Assembly: GCF_002561455.1 (NCBI RefSeq)
Contig: NZ_NTUP01000012.1
Location: 1-64,000 of the forward strand
DNA from: Bacillus sp. AFS015802
GTDB lineage: Bacteria; Bacillota; Bacilli; Bacillales; Bacillaceae_B
Direction: 5' to 3'
Length of the DNA: 64,000 nucleotides
Shown here: one piece after another, positions 11,641 through 22,211 of the stretch
How positions within the stretch are numbered: position 1 is the stretch's first letter
How the letters are laid out: each line of letters opens with the position of its first letter
Notes under the pieces: model-generated
Database searches by the model: none
What the model was told of the DNA's origin: nothing
What the model saw: the letters and a program-made list of their open reading frames with translations, nothing else
Made by a program: the position numbers and the translations under genes

Positions 11641-11808
11641 TGCTCTGTTCATTGATCTTTCGTTAGGATTGGAAGGAGATTTGCGAGACTCCTGCGGAAA
11701 AACGGGCTGGGAAAGACCCCGCAGCGAAGCGAGGAGGCTTGCCCGCTCGTCCGCGGAAAGGGAGCGTAATCTCCTTCCAATCCAGCACTCCATCAATAGA
11801 ACAGAGCA
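11641..11808. repeat. Family A hairpin repeat (subtype 2)
   Basis: The core spans 11666-11783. Its 16-bp perfect terminal arms (GGATTGGAAGGAGATT at 11666-11681, complement at 11768-11783) enclose GCGAGACTCCTGCGG, GACCCCGCAGCGAAGCGAGGAGG and CCGCGGAAAGGGAGCG. An outer inverted pair, TGCTCTGTTC (11641-11650) and GAACAGAGCA (11799-11808), extends the palindrome. Apart from this and the preceding repeat I see no gene between the oriC boxes and the rpmH promoter. Confidence 0.8.
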
Positions 11809-11885
11809 GTGTACGAACGATTAAGAAATAAATGTTTTTAAAAATGCTGGTGAAGCAACACTCTAAAAGAAAAATAATCTGAGTG

Positions 11886-11915
11886 TTGACTTTTTATGGG
11901 TACCGTCTTTATAAT
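11886..11915 (+). promoter_or_regulatory. rpmH promoter
   Basis: Sigma-A type: TTGACT (11886-11891), 18-bp spacer, TATAAT (11910-11915), 52 bp before the rpmH start codon. Confidence 0.8.
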
Positions 11916-11967
11916 AGTGAGGAATGTCTTTAACTTTTTAAAGATATCCTTCAGGGAGGTGTCATAG

Positions 11968-12102
11968 ATGAAAAGAACGTTTCAACCAAATAACCGCAAA
12001 AGAAAAAAGAATCACGGTTTCCGTGCGCGTATGAGCTCTAAAAACGGACGCAATGTTTTAGCTCGCCGTCGCAGCAAAGGAAGAAAAGTACTATCTGCCT
12101 AG
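11968..12102 (+). CDS. rpmH: 50S ribosomal protein L34
   Basis: A 44-residue, highly basic protein ([20 protein letters not shown]...) with the universal L34 signature, reading to a TAG at 12100-12102. A good AGGGAGGTG ribosome-binding site lies 6-8 nt before the ATG. It has its own promoter and terminator and is followed by rnpA, the conserved order at bacterial origins. Confidence 0.98.
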   Translation: MKRTFQPNNRKRKKNHGFRARMSSKNGRNVLARRRSKGRKVLSA

Positions 12103-12133
12103 ACCACTGAACTGACTCAGTGGTCTTTTTTTT
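12102..12133 (+). terminator. rpmH terminator
   Basis: Stem GACCACTGA / TCAGTGGTC (12102-12125) followed by eight Ts. It overlaps the last base of the rpmH stop codon and separates rpmH from rnpA. Confidence 0.9.
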
Positions 12134-12268
12134 CCGTTGTATCAAGGATAAAGACGATTTGGCTCGTTCGTATTTTGTTTTTCAAAGAAAAAGTACTTAT
12201 AATTTCATAGGAATGAGCCAATAATGTCGAGGTTCGATCAAGACAAAAATGAAAATTAGGTGTGGTCC

Positions 12269-12643
12269 ATGCGGAAAGAACAAAGAGTGAAGAAGAACAA
12301 AGAGTTCCAGGAAATATTTAAAAATGGGACATCCTTTGCGAATCGTCAATTCGTCTTGTATCTATTAAAGAAGGAAGAGCCCCAGCCATTTCGAATCGGA
12401 ATTTCCGTCAGCAAGAAAATCGGAAATGCTGTATGCCGGAATCGGATCAAGCGGTATGTGAGGCAGGCTTTCTTAGAATTGCAAGAAGAGGTGCACGATC
12501 AGTACGATTATCTTATCATCGCCAGAAAACCGGCGGCCGAAATGAATTTCCATGAGGTGAAAGGGAGTCTCACCCATGTCTTAAAAAGAGGAAAAGTATT
12601 GAAAAGGTCTTCTTATGGCAAATATGATAGGAAGAAGTCATAA
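12269..12643 (+). CDS. rnpA: Ribonuclease P protein component
   Basis: Protein subunit of RNase P, which matures tRNA 5' ends together with the RNA subunit. At 124 residues it has the usual length. The family motif is visible as [11 protein letters not shown] (RNR-type), with a FANRQFVLY segment upstream. I chose the ATG at 12269, 6 nt after AGGTG; a GTG at 12260 in the same frame lies within the ribosome-binding site. It stands between rpmH and spoIIIJ. Confidence 0.97.
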   Translation: MRKEQRVKKNKEFQEIFKNGTSFANRQFVLYLLKKEEPQPFRIGISVSKKIGNAVCRNRIKRYVRQAFLELQEEVHDQYDYLIIARKPAAEMNFHEVKGSLTHVLKRGKVLKRSSYGKYDRKKS

Positions 12644-12783
12644 CATTTTGAGAGAATGACAGGTTTCGTCATCACAAGTCTAGGAAAAGATGTTACAATA
12701 CGAGAGATTGTACTTTCTTAGTACGGGATGATGGTACTTGTTTACATTTTATTTGAAAGATATTAGTTGGGAGGAAAATAAGG

Positions 12784-13572
12784 GTGAAAAAGAGAATGAT
12801 AGCCCTGGTGGGAATCATTGGGCTAATGGCTATTCTGTCAGGTTGCACGGATTACAATAAGCCGATCACATCTGATAGTAGCGGAATATGGAATGAATAT
12901 ATTGTCTATCCTTTATCACAATTGATTACAATGGTTGCAGAGTTCATGGGCGGTTCCTATGGATTAGCGATTGTCATCGTTACATTGCTTATTCGTTTAG
13001 CGATTCTGCCATTGATGATCAAACAAACAAGAAACTCCAAAGCCATGCAGGCATTACAACCTGAAATGAAAAAACTGCGTGAAAAATATAGCTCTAAAGA
13101 TGCACAAACTCAGCAAAAGCTTCAACAAGAAACGATGGCTTTATTCCAAAGTCACGGGGTGAATCCGTTAGCGGGTTGTTTCCCATTGATCGTACAGATG
13201 CCGATCTTGATCGGTTTTTACCATGCGATTGTAAGAACACAGGAAATTAAAGCGCATAACTTCTTATGGTTCGATCTCGGTAACCCGGATCCATACTATA
13301 TTTTACCTTTAGTAGCAGGTTTAACAACGTTCATCCAACAAAAATTAATGATGGCGGGTACAGCGAATCAAAATCCGCAAATGGCCATGATGCTTTATAT
13401 CATGCCGGTCATGATCATCATTTTTGCGATTAACTTCCCTGCAGCTCTATCCCTTTACTGGGTAGTCGGAAATCTATTCATGATTGCTCAAACCTACTTC
13501 ATCAAGGGACCTGAGATTAAAGAAGCGCAAGCCGTCAAAGCTGGTGGGAATTCAGGAGGAAAGAAAAAGTGA
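12784..13572 (+). CDS. spoIIIJ: Membrane protein insertase YidC/SpoIIIJ
   Basis: YidC/Oxa1-family insertase, essential in sporulation as SpoIIIJ in B. subtilis. It has 262 residues. The signal peptide ends in the lipobox LSGC (Cys21), so it is a lipoprotein. The 60KD_IMP core (about 55-250) has a conserved arginine in [12 protein letters not shown] and about five transmembrane segments, with a basic GKKK tail. The start is GTG behind GGGAGGAAAATAAGG. It overlaps jag by 4 nt (GTGA). Confidence 0.96.
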   Translation: MKKRMIALVGIIGLMAILSGCTDYNKPITSDSSGIWNEYIVYPLSQLITMVAEFMGGSYGLAIVIVTLLIRLAILPLMIKQTRNSKAMQALQPEMKKLREKYSSKDAQTQQKLQQETMALFQSHGVNPLAGCFPLIVQMPILIGFYHAIVRTQEIKAHNFLWFDLGNPDPYYILPLVAGLTTFIQQKLMMAGTANQNPQMAMMLYIMPVMIIIFAINFPAALSLYWVVGNLFMIAQTYFIKGPEIKEAQAVKAGGNSGGKKK

Positions 13573-14186
13573 GAGAAGTAGAAGCGACTGGTCAAACGGT
13601 GGAAGAAGCCATTGAATCAGCCTTGTCTCAACTGAATATCACCAAAGAAGAAGCAGAAATCGACGTCATTGACCAAGGTAAAAAAGGATTATTCGGATTG
13701 TTCGGTGGGAGACCGGCAATCGTCAAAGTGAAGAAAGCGGTTGATCCAGTAAACGAAGCGAAGGAATTTCTTTTATCTGTTGCACGTGAAATGGGCGTGG
13801 ACGCGACCATCGAAGTGAAAAGAGATGGAAGGGATGTAGAGTTCAACATTTCCGGTGAAAAAATGGCTCTCTTAATAGGAAAAAGGGGGCAAACGTTGAA
13901 TGCCCTGCAGCACTTGACCCAGCTGATTGCCAATCAAGTATCCGGGCAGTTCATCACCATCCTGTTGGATGCTGAAAACTATCGCGAAAGACGGAAGCAA
14001 ACGCTGACAACCCTCGCTGAACGGCTGGCAGAAAAGGCACTGCGCACCAATCGTTCCGTTTCACTTGAACCGATGCCATCTTATGAACGAAAAGTGATCC
14101 ACACGGCATTAGTGGATTCCAAAAGGGTCGATACCCATTCAGAGGGCCGGGAACCCAATCGATACATTGTCATTGCACCAAAATAA
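13569..14186 (+). CDS. khpB: RNA-binding protein Jag/KhpB
   Basis: A 205-residue RNA-binding protein with a Jag N-terminal domain (1-50, [11 protein letters not shown]), a KH domain (about 75-150, [13 protein letters not shown]) and an R3H domain (150-205, ending [12 protein letters not shown]). In firmicutes KhpB acts with KhpA on cell-wall and division genes. The GTG start overlaps the spoIIIJ stop, so the two are translated in a coupled fashion. A terminator follows. Confidence 0.96.
   Translation: MREVEATGQTVEEAIESALSQLNITKEEAEIDVIDQGKKGLFGLFGGRPAIVKVKKAVDPVNEAKEFLLSVAREMGVDATIEVKRDGRDVEFNISGEKMALLIGKRGQTLNALQHLTQLIANQVSGQFITILLDAENYRERRKQTLTTLAERLAEKALRTNRSVSLEPMPSYERKVIHTALVDSKRVDTHSEGREPNRYIVIAPK
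13788..13803 (+). other. Degenerate parS-like site in jag
   Basis: TGTTGCACGTGAAATG matches the TGTTNCACGTGAAACA consensus in 14 of 16 positions; both mismatches are in the right arm. It is inside the coding sequence and may be a weak ParB site or chance. Confidence 0.3.
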
Positions 14187-14192
14187 TGAAAG

Positions 14193-14221
14193 ACGATTCC
14201 TTTCGGGGGATCGTTTTTTTT
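14193..14221 (+). terminator. jag terminator
   Basis: Stem ACGATTCC / GGGGATCGT (14193-14214) with loop, then a T-run of at least seven. It ends the rnpA-spoIIIJ-jag transcript. Confidence 0.85.
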
Positions 14222-14290
14222 GTGGGCAAAACGGGAGTGGATTTTTCATCCCAACACCCTGTGGATTCTTATTTTCATCACGGTTTATTG

Positions 14291-14347
14291 TTATTCACAT
14301 GTGGATAAGTTAAAATAATAGAGATGAGATGTTATCAGTGTGGATAA
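14291..14347. other. DnaA-box cluster in the jag-mnmE gap
   Basis: TTATTCACA (14291-14299, one mismatch), TGTGGATAA (14300-14308, perfect) and TGTGGATAA (14339-14347, perfect). The first two abut back to back. From memory, B. subtilis also has a DnaA-binding site between jag and the mnmE homologue. The 297-bp gap holds nothing else I can support. Confidence 0.8.
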
Positions 14348-14483
14348 CATTATTTGGTGACGAATGATAGGTTTCCTTTCTTTAGTATTAAATCGGATTG
14401 TGATATTCTAATAATTTGGGGAAACGTTGCTTTCTACAATACATGTTTATATAAATAGATCAGCTATAAGAGAGGTGAATACA

Positions 14484-15869
14484 ATGGAGTTTGATACAAT
14501 TGCAGCCATTTCCACTCCGATGGGAGAGGGTGCGATCGCGATCGTGCGTTTGAGCGGTGATCAGGCATTCGATATCGGTGATAAGGTCTTTAAGGGAATG
14601 AAAGGGAGCTCCATGAAAGAATTTGCTTCCCATACCATTCATTATGGACATATCGTCGATCCGGACACCGATCAAGTGGTGGAAGAAGTCATGGTGTCTG
14701 TGATGAGGGGGCCGAAGACATTCACCCGGGAAGACATTATCGAGATCAACTGCCACGGAGGACTCGTGTCGGTCAATAAAGTATTGCAGCTTGTGCTGAA
14801 ACAGGGGGCAAGACTTGCAGAACCGGGTGAATTCACGAAGCGTGCTTTCCTGAATGGCCGAATCGACCTGTCACAGGCTGAAGCGGTGATGGACCTCATC
14901 CGTGCCAAAACGGACCGGGCCATGAATGTAGCCCTTAATCAGATGGAAGGCCGACTTTCCAATTTGATCCGGAAGCTTCGGCAGGAAATCCTTGAAACGC
15001 TTGCCCATGTGGAAGTGAATATCGATTATCCGGAGTATGATGATGTGGAAGAAATGACGCACAATGTACTCTTGGAAAAATCCAAACGCGTCCGGGATGA
15101 AATAGACAGGCTGGTCCGTACATCGGAACAAGGGAAGATTTTAAGAGAAGGTCTTTCTACCGTGATCATCGGAAGGCCCAATGTAGGGAAGTCCTCCCTG
15201 TTAAACAGCCTTGTTCATGAAAATAAAGCGATCGTAACCGATATTCCGGGGACAACGCGCGATGTGATCGAGGAATACGTCAACGTAAGGGGCGTTCCAT
15301 TGCGTCTCGTTGATACAGCCGGAATCCGTGAGACCGAGGACATCGTTGAACGGATTGGTGTAGAGCGTTCGCGACAGGTATTGAAAGAAGCGGACTTAAT
15401 TTTACTCGTTCTCAATTATGCCGATGAGTTGACCTTCGAGGATGAACAGTTATTTGAAGCGGTTAAGGGAATGGACGTCATTGTGATCGTGAACAAGACG
15501 GATCTTCCTCAGAAAATTGATATAGATAAGGTAAGGAAACTGTCGGAAAATCATCAATTGGTGACGACGGCATTACTGGAAGAGCAGGGGATCGATGAAC
15601 TGGAAGAAGCCATTTCATCCTTATTCTTTGCGGGATCCATCGAAGCGGGGGATATGACGTACGTGTCCAACAGCCGTCATATCGCTTTACTCAATCAGGC
15701 ATCGCTTGCAATCAATGAAGCGATCGACAGCGTTGAAATGGGCACCCCGATCGATATCGCCCAGATCGATTTGACCAGGACATGGGAGCTATTAGGTGAG
15801 ATCATCGGGGATAGTGTCCATGAAAGCCTGATTGATCAGCTCTTTTCCCAATTCTGCTTAGGAAAATAA
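14484..15869 (+). CDS. mnmE: tRNA modification GTPase MnmE
   Basis: GTPase that with MnmG installs (carboxymethyl)aminomethyl groups on U34 of certain tRNAs. It has 461 residues: an N-terminal tetrahydrofolate-binding domain (1-120), a helical domain and an inserted G domain with [13 protein letters not shown] and NKTD, ending in FCLGK with the catalytic cysteine. The ATG at 14484 follows AGAGGTG; the frame extends 19 codons upstream without homology to the family. mnmG is 49 bp downstream. Confidence 0.97.
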   Translation: MEFDTIAAISTPMGEGAIAIVRLSGDQAFDIGDKVFKGMKGSSMKEFASHTIHYGHIVDPDTDQVVEEVMVSVMRGPKTFTREDIIEINCHGGLVSVNKVLQLVLKQGARLAEPGEFTKRAFLNGRIDLSQAEAVMDLIRAKTDRAMNVALNQMEGRLSNLIRKLRQEILETLAHVEVNIDYPEYDDVEEMTHNVLLEKSKRVRDEIDRLVRTSEQGKILREGLSTVIIGRPNVGKSSLLNSLVHENKAIVTDIPGTTRDVIEEYVNVRGVPLRLVDTAGIRETEDIVERIGVERSRQVLKEADLILLVLNYADELTFEDEQLFEAVKGMDVIVIVNKTDLPQKIDIDKVRKLSENHQLVTTALLEEQGIDELEEAISSLFFAGSIEAGDMTYVSNSRHIALLNQASLAINEAIDSVEMGTPIDIAQIDLTRTWELLGEIIGDSVHESLIDQLFSQFCLGK

Positions 15870-15918
15870 ACAATGGGGACCGTATGTGACTGGTCCTACA
15901 AGGAGGAAAAATCAAACC

Positions 15919-17811
15919 ATGCAATATGACGCAGGGCAATATGATGTCATTGTCATTGGTGCTGGCCATGCCGGGGTGGAAGCGGGACTTGCTTCTGCAC
16001 GTATGGGAGCTAAAACGTTAATGGTCACCATTAACTTGGATATGGTCGCCTTTATGCCGTGTAACCCATCTGTCGGTGGACCGGCGAAAGGGATCGTTGT
16101 AAGGGAAATCGACGCCCTTGGTGGAGAAATGGGGCGTAATATAGATAAAACGCATATTCAAATGCGGATGTTGAATACAGGGAAAGGTCCTGCGGTGCGT
16201 GCATTACGGGCACAGGCCGATAAGTTCCTTTATCAGCATGAAATGAAACGGACCATCGAAAATGAACCGAATATGACCTTGATGCAGGGAATGGTCGAAG
16301 AATTGATCGTAGAGGATAATGAATGTAAAGGTGTCGTAACGATGACAGGGGCTGCCTATCGTGCCAAAACGGTCGTCATCACAACGGGTACGTTCCTGCG
16401 CGGGGAAATCATTTTGGGAGACCTGAAATACTCAAGCGGTCCCAATAATCAGCAGCCTTCCATCAGGTTATCCGACCATTTGCATGAGCTTGGTTTTGAT
16501 ACGGTCCGGTTTAAAACCGGGACGCCGCCGCGTGTGAACAGCTCGACGATCGACTATTCGAAAACAGAGATTCAGCCGGGTGATGACGTCCCACGTGCAT
16601 TCAGCTATGAAACGACTAAATACATCACGGACCAGCTTCCATGCTGGCTGACGTATACAAATGAACTCACTCACCAATTGATCGATGATAATCTTCATCG
16701 TTCTCCGATGTACTCGGGAATGATCAAGGGAACGGGTCCGCGTTACTGCCCTTCCATCGAGGATAAAGTCGTGCGTTTCCACGACAAGCCGCGTCATCAG
16801 ATCTTCCTGGAGCCGGAAGGGAAAAATACGCAGGAAGTGTACGTTCAAGGGTTGTCGACAAGTCTTCCTGAAGATGTGCAGCAAAAGATTTTGCAGACCA
16901 TCCCTGGACTTGAAAACGTACAAATGATGCGTGCCGGATATGCGATCGAGTATGATTCCATCGTACCGACCCAATTATGGCCGACCCTTGAAACGAAAAA
17001 GATCAAGAATCTCTATACAGCAGGACAAATCAACGGAACATCAGGCTATGAGGAAGCAGCTGGTCAAGGATTGATGGCAGGGATCAATGCCGCTTGCCGG
17101 GCCCTCGATAAAGAAGAAGTCATCTTAAGCCGTTCCGATGCCTATATCGGCGTTCTGATTGATGACTTGGTGACAAAAGGGACGAACGAACCGTATCGTC
17201 TTCTCACTTCCCGTGCGGAATACCGCCTCTTGCTCCGTCATGATAATGCGGACCTTCGCCTGACGGATATCGGTCATAGGATCGGATTGATCTCCGACGA
17301 CCGTTATGAGCGTTTCTCGGCGAAGAAAGAAGCGATTTCTGCCGAGAAGAAGCGTCTTGAAGGAGTCCGGATAAAGCCTACTGAAGAAACACAACAGGTC
17401 ATTCGGGAGGCAGGCGGAAGCGAGCTGAAAGACGGAATACTGGTTGCGGACCTCCTAAAGCGCCCTGAAATGAACTATAGTCATATCAAGACACTCGTTC
17501 CAAGTGAAATTGAGCTTGATCCCGATGTGGAGGAACAAGTGGAAATCCAGGTGAAATATGAGGGCTATATTGAAAAATCTCTTCAACAGGTCAATAAAAT
17601 GAAGAAGATGGAAAATAAACGAATTCCTGAAAACATTGATTACAGTGCCATCAGCGGTTTAGCGTCTGAAGCAAGACAGAAATTAATCGAGGTTCAGCCT
17701 CTTTCCCTTGCACAGGCATCCCGCATTTCAGGCGTGAATCCTGCAGACGTTTCGATATTAATGGTCTACATCGAGCAGGGGAAAATCGCCAAAGTATCGG
17801 GTGATCAATAG
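15919..17811 (+). CDS. mnmG: tRNA U34 modification enzyme MnmG (GidA)
   Basis: FAD-dependent partner of MnmE in wobble-uridine modification, 630 residues. The dinucleotide-binding motif [10 protein letters not shown] is at 14-23. The [10 protein letters not shown] and [12 protein letters not shown] segments and the C-terminal helical domain are intact. The ATG at 15919 follows AGGAGG; upstream in-frame codons are not conserved. It lies in an mnmE-mnmG-rsmG run. Confidence 0.98.
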   Translation: MQYDAGQYDVIVIGAGHAGVEAGLASARMGAKTLMVTINLDMVAFMPCNPSVGGPAKGIVVREIDALGGEMGRNIDKTHIQMRMLNTGKGPAVRALRAQADKFLYQHEMKRTIENEPNMTLMQGMVEELIVEDNECKGVVTMTGAAYRAKTVVITTGTFLRGEIILGDLKYSSGPNNQQPSIRLSDHLHELGFDTVRFKTGTPPRVNSSTIDYSKTEIQPGDDVPRAFSYETTKYITDQLPCWLTYTNELTHQLIDDNLHRSPMYSGMIKGTGPRYCPSIEDKVVRFHDKPRHQIFLEPEGKNTQEVYVQGLSTSLPEDVQQKILQTIPGLENVQMMRAGYAIEYDSIVPTQLWPTLETKKIKNLYTAGQINGTSGYEEAAGQGLMAGINAACRALDKEEVILSRSDAYIGVLIDDLVTKGTNEPYRLLTSRAEYRLLLRHDNADLRLTDIGHRIGLISDDRYERFSAKKEAISAEKKRLEGVRIKPTEETQQVIREAGGSELKDGILVADLLKRPEMNYSHIKTLVPSEIELDPDVEEQVEIQVKYEGYIEKSLQQVNKMKKMENKRIPENIDYSAISGLASEARQKLIEVQPLSLAQASRISGVNPADVSILMVYIEQGKIAKVSGDQ

Positions 17812-17832
17812 AGGTAAAGGAAGGACAAACTC

Positions 17833-18549
17833 ATGAACGTAAATGAATTTCAAACCATGCTCGAGGAGAAGGGGATCTCCCTTTCTTCCGGGCAATTAGA
17901 TCAGTTTGAGCGCTATTATGAATTATTGGTTGAATGGAATGAAAAAATGAATCTGACGGCGATCACCGAGAAGGAAGACGTCTATTTGAAGCATTTCTTC
18001 GATTCGATCAGTGCAGCATTTTATGTTGATTTCACGAAAGTACAGTCCCTTTGTGATGTGGGGGCAGGTGCCGGTTTTCCAAGCATACCGCTGAAGATAT
18101 GCTTTCCCCATCTACATATCTCGATTGTGGACTCCTTGAACAAGCGGATCACATTTTTAAATCATTTATCCGACGAGTTGGGGCTTGAAAACACGAATTT
18201 TTATCATGACCGTGCCGAGACATTTGGAAAAAACAAGGCTCATCGCGAAAAATATGATATGGTTACAGCAAGAGCCGTAGCCAGAATGTCTGTTTTAAGT
18301 GAACTATGCCTGCCGCTTGTGAAAAAAGGCGGATCCTTTGTTGCGATGAAAGCCTCGAATGTCAATGAAGAGCTGTCGAACGCAAAGAAAGCCATCGGTA
18401 CACTGGGTGGACAAACAGATAAAATCTATTCCTTCGTTCTTCCCGAAGAGGAAAGCGACCGGAATATCGTGAAGATCAACAAAGTGAAAGAAACGCCTAA
18501 CAAATATCCCAGAAAGCCTGGGACACCGAATAAATTACCGTTAGAATAG
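17833..18549 (+). CDS. rsmG: 16S rRNA m7G527 methyltransferase RsmG (GidB)
   Basis: SAM-dependent methyltransferase for G527 of 16S rRNA, 238 residues. Motif I is [16 protein letters not shown] (about 72-87); an [10 protein letters not shown] segment and a basic C-terminus ([12 protein letters not shown]) are typical of the family. It lies 21 bp downstream of mnmG with its own GGAAGGAC ribosome-binding site. Confidence 0.97.
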   Translation: MNVNEFQTMLEEKGISLSSGQLDQFERYYELLVEWNEKMNLTAITEKEDVYLKHFFDSISAAFYVDFTKVQSLCDVGAGAGFPSIPLKICFPHLHISIVDSLNKRITFLNHLSDELGLENTNFYHDRAETFGKNKAHREKYDMVTARAVARMSVLSELCLPLVKKGGSFVAMKASNVNEELSNAKKAIGTLGGQTDKIYSFVLPEEESDRNIVKINKVKETPNKYPRKPGTPNKLPLE

Positions 18550-18664
18550 TATGGCTGACCTCCTGCCTTATAAAGTCATAGGAAAATCGGCTCTTGGAAG
18601 GCAGGAAATTGTCATATTTTAGAGAATATTAATAAAGGGAGTTTCTTAAAGGTGGTGTAGGAAG

Positions 18665-19528
18665 ATGAAGCATCCTTTCTCTCGTTTTTTTGGCCTAGGT
18701 GAAAAGGAGCAAGATGTTGAATCTGAAGAGTCAAATGTAGTGGAAGAAGATCGAGATGAAGTGAGGAAGATACCTGTCTCACAAATCATTCCTAATCGAT
18801 TTCAACCGAGGACTGTGTTTAATGATGAAAAGATAGAAGAGTTATCAAGAACGATTCACACTCATGGTATTATCCAACCGATTGTGGTGAGACAATATGA
18901 TGATGACCAGTTTGAAATCATTGCGGGAGAACGACGTTACAGAGCCGTTCAAAAGCTTGGCTGGGAAACCGTACCGGCGATTGTAAAGAATCTTAATGAT
19001 ACAGAAACCGCTTCTGTCGCATTAATCGAGAACTTACAAAGAGAAGAGCTCTCTCCTATAGAAGAAGCAATCGCGTATGGAAAACTGTTGGAATTACATG
19101 ATCTAACTCAAGAAGCCCTTGCTCAACGCTTAGGAAAAGGACAATCGACCGTGGCGAACAAGCTTCGTCTCCTAAAGCTTCCCGAAGAAATTCAATCAGC
19201 CTTATTAGATAAAAAAATCACTGAACGTCATGCCAGGGCTTTGATCCCTCTGAAGAATGCCGAAAAGCAGATCCAGCTCCTTCAGGAGATCATTGAAAAA
19301 AGCCTGAATGTCAAACAGACCGAAGACCGGGTCGTGAAGATGCAAGAAGGTACGGCTCAAAAGCCCAAGCCTAAACGCAAGGCATTCAGCAAGGATATGA
19401 GAATTGCCGTGAATACGATCCGACAATCGTTATCCATGGTATCCGATAGCGGGATCAACCTCGACTCAGAAGAAGAAGAGCACGAGGAATTCTACCAATT
19501 CACGATTCGCATCCCGAAAAAAAAATAG
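18665..19528 (+). CDS. noc: Nucleoid occlusion protein Noc
   Basis: ParB-family CTP-binding protein that binds DNA sites and blocks FtsZ assembly over the nucleoid. It has 287 residues. The N-terminus [14 protein letters not shown] is the amphipathic membrane-targeting helix typical of Noc and distinguishes it from ParB. The ParB/Srx CTPase part has GERRYRA; the helix-turn-helix region includes [21 protein letters not shown]. The ribosome-binding site is AAGGTGG. It is followed by a terminator and then parAB. I did not find a clear palindromic Noc site in the window. Confidence 0.96.
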   Translation: MKHPFSRFFGLGEKEQDVESEESNVVEEDRDEVRKIPVSQIIPNRFQPRTVFNDEKIEELSRTIHTHGIIQPIVVRQYDDDQFEIIAGERRYRAVQKLGWETVPAIVKNLNDTETASVALIENLQREELSPIEEAIAYGKLLELHDLTQEALAQRLGKGQSTVANKLRLLKLPEEIQSALLDKKITERHARALIPLKNAEKQIQLLQEIIEKSLNVKQTEDRVVKMQEGTAQKPKPKRKAFSKDMRIAVNTIRQSLSMVSDSGINLDSEEEEHEEFYQFTIRIPKKK

Positions 19529-19540
19529 ATTCATAGACTG

Positions 19541-19578
19541 AAAGTGAGAAACCCATCCATTCCGTTTCTCACTTTTTT
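19541..19578 (+). terminator. noc terminator
   Basis: Stem AAAGTGAGAAAC (19541-19552) with GTTTCTCACTTT (19564-19575) followed by Ts. Confidence 0.9.
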
Positions 19579-19655
19579 GTTGTGAAGCGGGCATATATGA
19601 ACGATGAACTCCTGGTTATTTCCTATTTATGGATATGGACGTCTTTTTTGAAAAA

Positions 19656-19685
19656 TTGACAGACAATTATTCGGGAATTTTGATA
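19656..19685 (+). promoter_or_regulatory. parAB promoter candidate
   Basis: TTGACA (19656-19661), an 18-bp spacer and TTGATA (19680-19685), 64 bp before the parA start. Confidence 0.55.
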
Positions 19686-19748
19686 GAATAGAAGAATACT
19701 GTGAAAAAATAAAGTCAATTTTAGGAAGTCAAAGGGTAGGTGACAACC

Positions 19749-20510
19749 TTGGGCAGAATAGTAGCCGTTACAAACCAGAAAGGCGGGGTGGGGAAGACCA
19801 CGACATCCGTCAATTTGGGGGCTTGTTTAGCTTATATAGGGAAAAAGGTTTTACTCGTAGATATCGATCCCCAGGGAAACGCCACCAGCGGTGTTGGCGT
19901 GGAAAAAGGGGATGTACAGCAGTGCATCTATGATGTGTTAGTGGATGATGTTGACGTAAAAGACACCATCAAACAATCAAAGGTAGAAAATTTATCCATT
20001 GTTCCTGCCACTATTTCACTGGCAGGTGCCGAAATTGAATTGGTTCCGACCATTTCCCGTGAAGTTCGCCTGAAGAAAGCGTTGGAGAAGGTGAAAGACG
20101 AATTCGATTATGTCATTATCGACTGTCCTCCTTCATTAGGGCTTCTGACCATCAATGCGCTGACGGCCTCGGATGCCGTCGTCATACCGGTACAGTGTGA
20201 ATATTACGCCCTTGAGGGGTTAAGCCAGCTGTTAAGCACGGTCCGTTTAGTGCAGAAGCATCTCAATCATGATCTCATGATCGATGGTGTATTGTTAACC
20301 ATGCTCGATGCCAGGACCAATCTTGGAATCCAGGTCATCGAAGAGGTGAAAAAATATTTTCAAGACAAAGTGTATCGCACGATTATCCCACGTAATGTTC
20401 GTTTAAGTGAAGCACCCAGTCATGGTGAACCGATTATCATCTATGATGCGAAATCCAGGGGAGCAGAAGTTTATTTAGAACTGGCAAAGGAAGTGGTTGC
20501 GAATGGCTAA
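19749..20510 (+). CDS. soj: Chromosome partitioning ATPase ParA (Soj)
   Basis: Deviant Walker ATPase, 253 residues, that works with ParB in origin segregation and regulates DnaA in B. subtilis. The deviant Walker A motif KGGVGKTTTSVN lies about residues 10-21; DIDPQGNATSG and VIIDCPPSLGLLT follow. I chose the TTG at 19749 (MGRIVAVTNQKGG), spaced 6 nt from AGGTG and equal to the B. subtilis Soj length; a GTG at 19740 lies too close to AAAGGG. It overlaps parB by 8 nt. Confidence 0.96.
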   Translation: MGRIVAVTNQKGGVGKTTTSVNLGACLAYIGKKVLLVDIDPQGNATSGVGVEKGDVQQCIYDVLVDDVDVKDTIKQSKVENLSIVPATISLAGAEIELVPTISREVRLKKALEKVKDEFDYVIIDCPPSLGLLTINALTASDAVVIPVQCEYYALEGLSQLLSTVRLVQKHLNHDLMIDGVLLTMLDARTNLGIQVIEEVKKYFQDKVYRTIIPRNVRLSEAPSHGEPIIIYDAKSRGAEVYLELAKEVVANG

Positions 20511-21342
20511 AGGTTTAGGAAAGGGCATCAACGCTCTCTTTACCAATATGCAAACAACTCAAAATGAAGAGTCCGTTCAGGAAGTGAGCCTGAAAGAAAT
20601 AAGGCCGAACCCCTACCAGCCACGAAAGATCTTTGAACCGCAGGCAATCGAAGAGTTGAAGGAATCGATCATGGAGCACGGGATCCTCCAACCGATCATT
20701 GTCCGTAAATCCATCAAGGGATATGAAATCGTGGTCGGTGAACGCCGGTACCGTGCAGCCACAGCGGCTGAATTAGAGACCGTTCCTGTCGTGGTACGTG
20801 AATTGGATGATCGACAAATGATGGAGCTTGCCGTCTTGGAGAACCTTCAGCGTGAGGACCTGACGCCGATCGAAGAAGGCGCAGCCTATCAGATGCTGAT
20901 GGATAAGTTAAAGCTTACGCAGGAGGAATTGGCGAAGCGATTAGGGAAGAGCAGACCTCATATCGCGAACCATATCCGGTTACTCTCCCTTCCTTCGCCC
21001 ATTCAGGAGCTTATTTCTGAAGGCAAGCTGTCGATGGGACATGGCCGTGCCCTCCTTGGGTTGAAAAATAAAAAGAATCTTTCCGTGATCGTGAATCGGA
21101 TCATGAAGGAATCGTTAAACGTCCGCCAATTAGAGAGAATCATTCAGGAACTGAATGAGAATGTTCCACGTGAAACAAAAAAGACCGAGCGGAAAGATGT
21201 TTTCATCCAGGAGCAGGAATCTCTGCTTCGTGAACGCTTCGGCACGACCGTCACGATTAAACAATCGAAGAAAAAAGGCAAAATCGAACTGGAATTCTTC
21301 TCGAAGGAAGACCTGGATCGGATTTTGGAGTTATTGCAGTAG
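20503..21342 (+). CDS. spo0J: Chromosome partitioning protein ParB (Spo0J)
   Basis: CTP-dependent DNA clamp that loads at parS and recruits condensin, 279 residues. The N-terminus MAKGLGKGINALF is the ParA-activating segment. The GERRYRA CTP-binding motif and the helix-turn-helix LTQEELAKRLGKSRPHIANH follow. The ATG at 20503 matches the family start, with AAAGGAAGTGG upstream inside parA. The gene contains a perfect parS site. Confidence 0.97.
   Translation: MAKGLGKGINALFTNMQTTQNEESVQEVSLKEIRPNPYQPRKIFEPQAIEELKESIMEHGILQPIIVRKSIKGYEIVVGERRYRAATAAELETVPVVVRELDDRQMMELAVLENLQREDLTPIEEGAAYQMLMDKLKLTQEELAKRLGKSRPHIANHIRLLSLPSPIQELISEGKLSMGHGRALLGLKNKKNLSVIVNRIMKESLNVRQLERIIQELNENVPRETKKTERKDVFIQEQESLLRERFGTTVTIKQSKKKGKIELEFFSKEDLDRILELLQ
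21162..21177 (+). other. parS site inside parB
   Basis: TGTTCCACGTGAAACA fits the TGTTNCACGTGAAACA consensus in every position. A parS inside spo0J is also found in B. subtilis. Confidence 0.95.
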
Positions 21343-21459
21343 AACACATGTGAAAGGGACTGACTTAGCCGGTATATCACATACCCGTTAAGCCGGTCCT
21401 CTTCCATATGGTACATAGAGCATTCTATTCTTAGGTAAATACATATAAGGGGAAACGTC

Positions 21460-22173
21460 ATGGTACTTTTAGGAACGTTAGTAAATGGAGTATGTATTAT
21501 CATCGGGACCCTCCTTGGGAAGATCCTGCACCGCATCCCGGAAGACATGAAGGGCACCGTCATGAAAGCGATCGGACTCGCCGTCATCGTTCTTGGCTTA
21601 CAGATGGGACTGAAAAGCGAAAACTTTCTCATCGTGATCATCAGTCTCGCCCTTGGTGCTGCATGGGGAGAGTGGATGAATCTTGAGGACAGGCTGAACG
21701 CTTTGGGTAACTGGCTCGAAAAAAAGCTTGGAAGCAAGAGTGAAACCTCTATTTCCCAAGGGTTCGTAACCGCGACCCTGATTTTTGTCATTGGGGCCAT
21801 GGCTGTGATCGGCGCATTGGATAGTGGTATAAGGGGAGATCATGATGTTCTGTTGACCAAGTCGATCATTGATGGATTCACCTCTCTGATCCTAACGACG
21901 ACCCTGGGGATCGGTGTCATGTTTTCAGCCATCCCTGTCGTCCTTTATCAAGGGTTTATCGCCCTATTCGCCACTCAAATCCATCAATGGGTCCCAAAGG
22001 AACTGATGGATGCGTACATTGTCGAGATGACCTCAACGGGTGGGATCATGATTTTTGCAATTGGACTCAATCTCCTCGGGGTGACGAAAATACGAGTGGC
22101 CAATTTGCTTCCCGGCATCATCGTGGTGGGCATGGTGGTCGGAATCATCCACGCATACCAGTTGTATATGTAA
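21460..22173 (+). CDS. DUF554 family membrane protein
   Basis: A 237-residue integral membrane protein of the DUF554 (YdfK-like) family, with six to seven hydrophobic segments and the conserved GTLVNGVCIIIGTLLG start. The glycine-rich segments GAMAVIGALDSGIRGD and STGGIMIFAIGLNLL are family hallmarks. No biochemical role is established; transport is often guessed. The ATG follows AAGGGGAAACGTC. It sits 117 bp after parB and ends at a shared terminator facing yyaC. Confidence 0.85.
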   Translation: MVLLGTLVNGVCIIIGTLLGKILHRIPEDMKGTVMKAIGLAVIVLGLQMGLKSENFLIVIISLALGAAWGEWMNLEDRLNALGNWLEKKLGSKSETSISQGFVTATLIFVIGAMAVIGALDSGIRGDHDVLLTKSIIDGFTSLILTTTLGIGVMFSAIPVVLYQGFIALFATQIHQWVPKELMDAYIVEMTSTGGIMIFAIGLNLLGVTKIRVANLLPGIIVVGMVVGIIHAYQLYM

Positions 22174-22177
22174 TCAT

Positions 22178-22211
22178 AAAAGGAGATGACGAAATGCGTC
22201 ATCTCCTTTCT
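22178..22211. terminator. Bidirectional terminator between DUF554 gene and yyaC
   Basis: Stem AAAGGAGATGACG with CGTCATCTCCTTT and a 5-nt loop (22178-22208), lying between two convergent stop codons. Confidence 0.85.

Noticed and set aside
11197-11796. Reading frames of 96 and 61 codons on opposite strands
   Set aside because: They lie inside family A and B repeats and owe their openness to repeat composition.
18556-18606. Inverted pair CCTGCCTT / AAGGCAGG between rsmG and noc as a terminator
   Set aside because: Loop is long and no T-run follows; not listed as a feature.
18665-19528. Noc-binding site near noc
   Set aside because: No ATTTCCCGGGAAAT-like palindrome found anywhere in the window.
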